Positions 13,686 through 17,868 of a DNA stretch of 17,868 nucleotides are shown here, in pieces. The notes beneath the pieces are model-generated. The model saw nothing but the letters and a program-made list of their open reading frames with translations. It was not told where the DNA came from and made no database searches. The position numbers and the translations under genes are program-made. Numbering within the stretch: position 1 is the stretch's first letter; each line of letters begins with the position of its first letter. Origin of the DNA: Actinomycetes bacterium (GTDB lineage: Bacteria > Actinomycetota > Thermoleophilia > Solirubrobacterales > Solirubrobacteraceae); contig JAEZDB010000062.1 of the NCBI GenBank assembly GCA_023429855.1, forward strand, positions 1 to 17,868. Direction: 5' to 3'.

Positions 13686-14960
13686 CTAAAGCTCGATGAT
13701 CTGGTCGCGCGCCGGCCCGACGCCGACGAGCGCGACCGGCACTTCGATGAACTCGGCGATGAACGCCAAGTAGTCGAGTGCCGCCTGCGGGAGGTCGTCC
13801 TTCGTGCGGACCTTCGTGAGGTCCTCGTCCCAGCCTGGCTTCGTCGTGTAGACGGGCTCGAGGTGGTGCACCACCGACTGGTGGTACGGGAAGTCGTCGA
13901 GCTCCGCGCCGGTGTTGGTCTTGTAGCTCGTGCACAGCTTCAGGTCGCCCTGGCCCGACAGCACGTCGAGCTTGGTGATGCACAGGTGCGTGAAGCCGTT
14001 GAGGCGCGACGCGTACTTGAGGGCCACGAGGTCGATCCAGCCCGTCCGGCGCGGCCGGCCGGTCGTGGTGCCGAACTCGCCGCCGGCCTTGCGGAGCTGC
14101 TCGCCGAGCTCGTTCTCGAGCTCGGTTGGGAACGGCCCGGCGCCGACGCGGGTGGCGTAGGCCTTGGCCACGCCCCAGACCTCGTCGATCGCCGTCGGGC
14201 CAACGCCTGCGCCGACGCACGCGGCCCCGGCGATCGGGTTGCTCGACGTGACGAACGGGTAGGTGCCGTGGTCGAGGTCGAGCATCGCGCCCTGGGCGCC
14301 CTCGAAGATGATCGTCTTGCCGGCCTTGAGGTTGTCGTGGACCAGCTTCGCCGTATCGGTGATGTACTGCTCGATCCGGTTGCCGTAGGCGAGGTACTCC
14401 TCGGTCATGGCGTGCAGGTCCAGGGCTGGGTCCTTCTCCCAATCGCGCAGCTGCGCCTTCTTCGGCGCCAGCGCGGCGGCGATCTTCTTCTTGAGGATCT
14501 TCTCGTCGAGCAGGTCCTGCACGCGGATGCCGAGGCGCGCAGCCTTGTCCATGTAGGCCGGACCGATGCCGCGGCGCGTGGTGCCGATCTGCAGCTTGCC
14601 GAGGCGGGCCTCGCCGGCCGTGTCGAGCATCAGGTGGTACGGCATGATCAGGTGCGCGTTGGCGCTGATCCGCAGGCCGTCGAGCTCGATGCCGCGACTC
14701 TTGAGGCCGTCGAGCTCGCCGGTCAGGACGACCGGGTCGATCACGACGCCGTTGCCGATCATGCAGGGCTTCCCCGAGTAGAGGATGCCGCTGGGAATCA
14801 GGTGGAACTTGTAGACCGTCTCGCCGTGGACGATCGTGTGCCCGGCGTTGTTGCCGCCTTGGTAGCGGATCACGCCGTCGGCCTTCTCGGCCATCAGGTC
14901 GACGAGCTTGCCCTTACCCTCGTCGCCCCACTGGGCGCCAACAATCACGATGCCTGGCAT
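13686..14960 (-). CDS. purA: Adenylosuccinate synthetase
   Basis: PurA condenses IMP and aspartate with GTP to adenylosuccinate, the first committed step from IMP to AMP. The 424 residues match the family's usual length of about 430. The frame is open upstream to 15350, but family homology begins at ATG 14960 (MPGIVIVGAQWGDEGKGK). Visible motifs are the GDEGKGK GTP loop at 12-18 with catalytic Asp13, NNAGHT with His41, the IMP-loop region GTTRRGIGPAYMDK, FEGAQGAMLD, and the substrate loop TTTGRPRRTGW. The start lies 13 bases after the helicase-loader stop with only a weak Shine-Dalgarno, so translation is probably coupled. A stem-loop follows the stop. Confidence 0.97.
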   Translation of the reverse strand: MPGIVIVGAQWGDEGKGKLVDLMAEKADGVIRYQGGNNAGHTIVHGETVYKFHLIPSGILYSGKPCMIGNGVVIDPVVLTGELDGLKSRGIELDGLRISANAHLIMPYHLMLDTAGEARLGKLQIGTTRRGIGPAYMDKAARLGIRVQDLLDEKILKKKIAAALAPKKAQLRDWEKDPALDLHAMTEEYLAYGNRIEQYITDTAKLVHDNLKAGKTIIFEGAQGAMLDLDHGTYPFVTSSNPIAGAACVGAGVGPTAIDEVWGVAKAYATRVGAGPFPTELENELGEQLRKAGGEFGTTTGRPRRTGWIDLVALKYASRLNGFTHLCITKLDVLSGQGDLKLCTSYKTNTGAELDDFPYHQSVVHHLEPVYTTKPGWDEDLTKVRTKDDLPQAALDYLAFIAEFIEVPVALVGVGPARDQIIEL

Positions 14961-14973
14961 TTCTTGCCGGATT

Positions 14974-15987
14974 CTAGGCGTCCGAGGGTCCGCGGCGGGT
15001 GCTCCCTTGCAGCCACGCGTCGGTCGGGTCGTCGAAATCGTTGTCAGAGCGGGGCTGTTCGCCTCGTCGTGGCACCGAATACGGCGCCGGCTCGCTGGGC
15101 GTCGGCCACTCTGGGCGGTGCAAGTTCGCCGCCGAGGCGGGCGAGTGCCAGGCGTCGTCGGCTGGCGCGGACGGGGTCGTAGGCGCGGACGGAACCGCCG
15201 GGCTGCCGACGCCGCGGTGTGCCGATGGCGCAGGGCCACTGGGCGGACGCAGCCCGGCGGCGTCGGTCGTCGCCCACTCGCCCGGGGCGCGCCGGCGGTC
15301 TTCGCCGTAGAGCGGGATCGGGTCGCACATCTCCGACAGGCGCGAGACAACCCGCGCCCCGACCTGCTCGACGAGCTCGTCGCGGCCCAGGTTCGTCGTG
15401 ATGATCACCGAGCGCTGGGCCTCGTAGCGCGCATCGATCAGCGCGTAGAGCTGCTCCAGGACCCACGGGTTCGTGCGTTCGGCGCCGAGGTCGTCGAGCT
15501 GCAGCAGCTCGACGGCGGTGAGGCGGTCGATCAGCTCGAGGTTGCCGACGGTCGAATCGTCGTCGAACGTGCGCCGCAGCTCGTTGAGGATCCGCGGGAC
15601 CGAGTAGATCGCGAACGAGCGGCCAGCATCGCGGGCGGCGAGGCTCACGAGCGTCGCCAGGCTGGTCTTCCCGGTGCCCGACGGGCCCTCGAGCCACAGA
15701 CCGTGGCCGGCGTCGAGGTTCGCGTCGAGGTTCGTGACGAACCGGCGGACCTTGCGCACCACCGCGGGCGGCATGTCGGTGATCGGCGGCGCGTCGAACG
15801 AGACGTTCCGGAACCGGTCGGGGATCCGCGCCCGCAGCGACGTCGCCCGCGTGTAGGCGATCATCTGCGGCCGGCAGGGGCAATCCGTGGCGGTGTTCGT
15901 GTCTTCGTCGTAGACGAAGCCGTTCCCGTCGCACTTGCCGTAGGGGCAGCGCCAGCCGAGCTTTCTGTTGAGATCCTGCTCGGCCAT
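14974..15987 (-). CDS. DnaC/DnaI-like AAA+ ATPase, probable replicative helicase loader
   Basis: This 337-residue protein has a short N-terminal cysteine module (Cys14, Cys19, Cys36, Cys38) that looks zinc-binding, as in DnaI where such a domain contacts the helicase. An AAA+ domain follows (about 55-230) with Walker A GPSGTGKT at 101-108, Walker B LLQLDD at 161-166 and sensor-1 TTN at 197-199. The last 100 residues are a disordered Pro/Ser/Ala-rich tail unusual for the family. The gene directly follows dnaB, which supports loading of DnaB onto DNA. IstB-like transposition ATPases share this fold, but no transposase is nearby. The ATG at 15987 has a good Shine-Dalgarno (GGAGGG, nine bases upstream) lying in the end of a mini-ORF. 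The first 16 or so codons are duplicated in that mini-ORF. Confidence 0.85.
   Translation of the reverse strand: MAEQDLNRKLGWRCPYGKCDGNGFVYDEDTNTATDCPCRPQMIAYTRATSLRARIPDRFRNVSFDAPPITDMPPAVVRKVRRFVTNLDANLDAGHGLWLEGPSGTGKTSLATLVSLAARDAGRSFAIYSVPRILNELRRTFDDDSTVGNLELIDRLTAVELLQLDDLGAERTNPWVLEQLYALIDARYEAQRSVIITTNLGRDELVEQVGARVVSRLSEMCDPIPLYGEDRRRAPGEWATTDAAGLRPPSGPAPSAHRGVGSPAVPSAPTTPSAPADDAWHSPASAANLHRPEWPTPSEPAPYSVPRRGEQPRSDNDFDDPTDAWLQGSTRRGPSDA
15936..15972 (-). repeat. 37-bp direct repeat, copy in the helicase-loader gene
   Basis: This stretch is identical base for base to 16028-16064, offset by 92 bases. Here it encodes loader residues 6-18, LNRKLGWRCPYGK approximately, including the first cysteine of the zinc-like module. 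The exact identity, including silent positions, points to a recent tandem duplication. Confidence 0.95.
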
Positions 15988-15989
15988 GG

Positions 15990-16079
15990 CTAGCGGCCCT
16001 CCAGGATGGGATCGCCTGCGGCGGGCGTGCCGTAGGGGCAGCGCCAGCCGAGCTTTCTGTTGAGGTCGCCGGACGCCAT
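15990..16079 (-). CDS. 29-residue mini-ORF: truncated duplicate of the helicase-loader N-terminus
   Basis: The ATG at 16079 shares its A with the dnaB TGA stop (TGATG). The TAG at 15992-15990 is two bases before the loader ATG. The first 17 residues, MASGDLNRKLGWRCPYG, repeat the loader start MAEQDLNRKLGWRCPYG. The frame then shifts away because the 92-base offset is not a multiple of three, ending TPAAGDPILEGR. The final codons contain the loader's Shine-Dalgarno. It could be a relic of a tandem duplication, a translated coupling leader between dnaB and the loader, or both. Only one zinc-type cysteine is kept, so a folded function is unlikely. That it is translated is inference from the overlap. 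Confidence 0.55.
   Translation of the reverse strand: MASGDLNRKLGWRCPYGTPAAGDPILEGR
16028..16064 (-). repeat. 37-bp direct repeat, copy in the mini-ORF
   Basis: Identical to 15936-15972. Similarity decays on both sides, but both copies run into ATGGC start codons at the same position relative to the repeat (15987 and 16079), so the duplicated unit began at or near the start codon. Confidence 0.95.
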
Positions 16080-17473
16080 CAGCCGTAGCGCTCCGGCGAG
16101 ACGTAGTTGGCGAACTTGAGGTACTCGCCGATGAACGTGAGCTTGATGGTGTCGAGGCCGCCGTTTCGGTGCTTGGCGATGATGACCTCGGCCATGCCCT
16201 TGTTCTCCGTCTCGGGGTCGTAGTACTCCTCGCGGAAGAGGAACATCACGATGTCGGCGTCCTGCTCGATCTGCCCCGATTCACGCAGATCCGAGAGCTG
16301 CGGCTTCTTCGATTCGATCGACGCGCCGCGGTTCTCGAGCTGACGGCTTAGCTGCGAGAGCGCGATCACCGGCAGGTCGAGCTCGCGCGCCAGGATCTTG
16401 AGCCCGCGCGACATCTCGCCGACGGCCTGCACGCGGTTGTCGGCGCCGGCGTCGGCCCGCATCAGCTGCAGGTAGTCGACGATCACCATGTCGAGCTTGT
16501 GGCGCTGGTGCAGCCGGCGGGCCTTGGCCCGGACCTCGAGGATCGAGATGTCGGACGTGTCGTCGATGAACAGCGGCGACTGCGCGAGCCGGTTCGACGC
16601 TTCGAGGATCTTCGGCCACTTGCGGGCGTCGATGCGGCCGCGGCGCAGGTCGTCGCCGCGGACCTTGGCCTGCGACGCCAGGAACCGCTGCGCCAGCTCG
16701 CCTTCGCCCATCTCCATCGAGAACAGGGCGACGCCGAAGCCGTTGAGCGCCGCGTGCTCGGCGATGTTGGTGACGAACGCCGACTTACCCATCGCCGGGC
16801 GGGCCGCGATGATCACGAGGTTGCCGCGCTGGAAGCCGCCGGTCACCTTGTCGAGGTCGTTGAAGCCGGTCGGGATGCCGGTCATCTCCTCGCCCTCGAG
16901 GCTGAGCTTGTGGAGCTTTTCGGTCTCGTCCTGGAGGACCTCGTCGAGCGAGCGGAAGTCTTTCTGGGTCTCGTCGTGGGCGACCTGCAGGATCGCGCGC
17001 TCGGCGTACTCCACGAGCTCGCGCGGGGTGGAGCGGCGCTCACCGACGGCGACCTGGATGTCGGTCGTGGCGCGCAGCAGGCCGCGCATCAGCGAGTGGT
17101 CGCGGACGATCCGCGCGTACTGCCGCACGTTGCCGGCCGCCGTGATCGGACCCCCGAGCTCGTCGAGGGTCGCGTCGCCGCCGGCGTCCTCGAGCGCCCC
17201 GTTCTGCTCGAGCCAGTCCTTGACCGTCAGGCGGTCGAACGGCTCGCCCTTGTCGTACAAGGCCCGCATCGCGCGGAACACGTGCCGGTGGCGCTGGCTG
17301 TAGAAGTCGTCGGGCCGCAGGCCCTCTTCGATGATCAGCGTGTACATCGCCCGCTCGGAGAGCAGGAGCGCACCGAGCACCGCCCGCTCAGCGTCGAACG
17401 AGTGCGGCTGCGGACCGCCCGGCGCGGGGCCCTGGGGGCGGGGGCGCGGCGGCGCGTCGAAGGTCTGGTCCAT
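16079..17473 (-). CDS. dnaB: Replicative DNA helicase DnaB
   Basis: This hexameric 5'-3' replication-fork helicase has 464 residues, a normal length, with no intein at the usual insertion site. A Pro-rich start (1-24) leads to the N-terminal DnaB domain (about 25-125, SFDAERAVLGALLLSE) and a linker that binds primase. The RecA-like C-terminal domain (about 195-464) has Walker A ARPAMGKS at 224-231, Walker B IVDYLQL at 331-337, ALSQLSR at 371-377 and the conserved DLRESGQIEQDADI at 395-408. The ATG at 17473 has no Shine-Dalgarno of its own. It is preceded by a six-codon uORF whose stop overlaps it (TGATG). Its own stop overlaps a mini-ORF in the same way, and the likely helicase loader is next. 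Confidence 0.97.
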   Translation of the reverse strand: MDQTFDAPPRPRPQGPAPGGPQPHSFDAERAVLGALLLSERAMYTLIIEEGLRPDDFYSQRHRHVFRAMRALYDKGEPFDRLTVKDWLEQNGALEDAGGDATLDELGGPITAAGNVRQYARIVRDHSLMRGLLRATTDIQVAVGERRSTPRELVEYAERAILQVAHDETQKDFRSLDEVLQDETEKLHKLSLEGEEMTGIPTGFNDLDKVTGGFQRGNLVIIAARPAMGKSAFVTNIAEHAALNGFGVALFSMEMGEGELAQRFLASQAKVRGDDLRRGRIDARKWPKILEASNRLAQSPLFIDDTSDISILEVRAKARRLHQRHKLDMVIVDYLQLMRADAGADNRVQAVGEMSRGLKILARELDLPVIALSQLSRQLENRGASIESKKPQLSDLRESGQIEQDADIVMFLFREEYYDPETENKGMAEVIIAKHRNGGLDTIKLTFIGEYLKFANYVSPERYG

Positions 17474-17493
17474 CAGGGGCGTCGGGGCATCAT
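17473..17493 (-). other. Six-codon uORF (MMPRRP) overlapping the dnaB start
   Basis: ATG ATG at 17493-17488 opens a frame that ends in TGA at 17475-17473, whose A begins the dnaB ATG. Unlike dnaB itself, this uORF has a strong ribosome-binding site directly upstream (17495-17502). Translation of dnaB may therefore depend on re-initiation. Confidence 0.45.
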
Positions 17494-17494
17494 C

Positions 17495-17502
17495 GGATCA
17501 CC
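17495..17502 (-). promoter_or_regulatory. Extended anti-16S pairing site GGTGATCC before the uORF
   Basis: The minus-strand octamer GGTGATCC is fully complementary to GGATCACC near the 3' end of bacterial 16S rRNA. It stands one base before ATG 17493. In that register the anti-Shine-Dalgarno core would lie about seven bases from this ATG, the normal spacing, whereas dnaB's ATG is some 20 bases further on. Confidence 0.45.
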
Positions 17503-17663
17503 CGACGTCGACCATCGAGCGGAGGACCGAGGAACGCTAACCGCTGCCCCGGACGGAACTCAGTTTGTCAGGGAAAGTGTGCCGACGGAGTTGCGCTTCG
17601 CCACAAAACTCATCGGATCCCCGCAAGCTCCGCACGTTTCCTCGGAACACGCCAGGCGCAGGC

Positions 17664-17713
17664 GGCGTTTGCGCGTGAATGACCGGTCGTTCGGTTGTTC
17701 GGGCGCAAACGCC
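17664..17713. repeat. 11-bp perfect inverted repeat with 28-bp spacer
   Basis: GGCGTTTGCGC (17664-17674) and GCGCAAACGCC (17703-17713) are perfect reverse complements. The right arm lies 13 bases after the stop of the partial ABC gene on the minus strand, so it may terminate that transcript. The spacer contains a 16-bp palindrome and two tandem NGTTCGG-type octamers (17687-17694 and 17695-17702). No T-run follows. Confidence 0.8.
17677..17692. promoter_or_regulatory. TetR-type operator-like palindrome upstream of dnaB
   Basis: GAATGACCGGTCGTTC is a 16-bp palindrome with one mismatched pair around a perfect GACCGGTC core. This form is common among TetR-family operators. It lies about 200 bases upstream of the dnaB start and just downstream of the partial ABC gene. 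The regulator is not in the window. Confidence 0.4.
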
Positions 17714-17725
17714 CTCGCCGGCACC

Positions 17726-17868
17726 CTAGGCCGGTGCGACGCGGCCGCCGGTCACGATCCAGCGCTCGTCGACCGGGAGTTCGACCGGCGGGTCGTGCTC
17801 GGCCGTCACGACGACGCAGGCGCCGGCGGCGCGGCGCTCGGCGAGCTCGCCGACGAGGAAGAGGCGGG
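17726..17868 (-). CDS. Probable ABC transporter ATP-binding protein, C-terminal fragment
   Basis: The minus-strand frame runs from the window edge to the TAG at 17728-17726, giving 47 residues; the rest lies outside. The fragment reads as the end of an ABC ATPase. LFLVGELAERRAAGACVVVT matches the helix and strand that follow Walker B. AEH supplies the H-loop histidine. The closing DERWIVTGGRV resembles the usual D-R-hydrophobic-L-x-x-G-R-I tail. Walker A, the signature motif and the substrate class cannot be seen. Coding status is supported by the sensible protein and by the inverted repeat after the stop. The product is a moderate-confidence guess. Confidence 0.5.
   Translation of the reverse strand, partial: RLFLVGELAERRAAGACVVVTAEHDPPVELPVDERWIVTGGRVAPA

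Noticed and set aside
13168..14442. 424-codon minus-strand ORF across the orphan gene and purA
   Set aside because: It overlaps most of purA in another frame and reads as low-complexity translation.
14961..15350. In-frame N-terminal extension of purA into the loader gene
   Set aside because: The PurA family starts at MPGIVIVGAQWGDEGKGK, and the extension is Arg/Pro-rich shadow sequence of the loader tail.
13863..15993. Long plus-strand ORFs opposite purA and the helicase loader
   Set aside because: They are shadows of two certain minus-strand genes with biased composition.
16079..17473. Intein in DnaB
   Set aside because: Walker A and following motifs are continuous and the length is normal.

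Overview
The window is very GC-rich, densely packed chromosomal DNA. Its gene content points to a high-GC Gram-positive bacterium of the phylum Actinomycetota. The evidence is the FHA / PP2C phosphatase / SEDS polymerase / class B PBP / PASTA-kinase operon, a FliA/WhiG-type sigma factor and a second membrane Ser/Thr kinase. The absence of a pknA gene, together with a DnaC/DnaI-like helicase loader beside dnaB, looks more like a deep-branching lineage such as Thermoleophilia (Solirubrobacterales) than like Mycobacterium or Streptomyces. That lineage call is inference. I see no tRNA, rRNA, CRISPR, transposase or phage module.

Left block, 1-8506, plus strand. This is one tightly coupled cell-wall signalling operon: fhaA (5' end outside the window), fhaB, pstP-type phosphatase, rodA/ftsW, pbpA, pknB with four PASTA repeats, then ddl (D-Ala-D-Ala ligase) and a small DoxX-like membrane protein. 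From pstP through ddl every junction overlaps by 1-4 bases (GTGA, GTGA, ATGA, TGATG), so translation is probably coupled. Kinase and phosphatase set the phosphorylation state, FHA proteins read it, RodA and PbpA build glycan and crosslinks, and Ddl supplies the D-Ala-D-Ala precursor.

Middle block, 8549-13587. A second receptor Ser/Thr kinase lies on the minus strand, convergent to the operon, with a discoidin-like extracellular domain and a probable leaderless GTG start. Upstream of it is a secreted four-repeat IPT/TIG protein with its own promoter (TTGACG-17-GAGTAT), which moves its start to a GTG at 11835. Three back-to-back perfect hairpins (12001-12094) separate it from a FliA/WhiG-family sigma factor. 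A 344-bp divergent region holding a promoter-like element, an operator-like dyad and a hairpin over a ribosome-binding site leads to an unrecognised 108-residue protein on the plus strand.

Right block, 13686-17868, minus strand. This is a replication/purine cluster: dnaB, a 29-codon mini-ORF, a DnaC/DnaI-like AAA+ loader, purA. The mini-ORF is a truncated duplicate of the start of the loader gene: 37 identical bases lie 92 bases apart. It sits exactly between dnaB (TGATG overlap) and the loader (two bases from stop to ATG). dnaB is itself preceded by a six-codon uORF with an extended Shine-Dalgarno. The region upstream of dnaB holds an 11-bp inverted repeat enclosing a 16-bp TetR-like palindrome. 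The window ends in the C-terminus of a probable ABC ATPase. The most unusual features are the loader-gene duplication, the nested inverted repeat at 17664-17713 and the sigma/orphan-gene divergent region. I do not see a clear-cut new multi-gene system.
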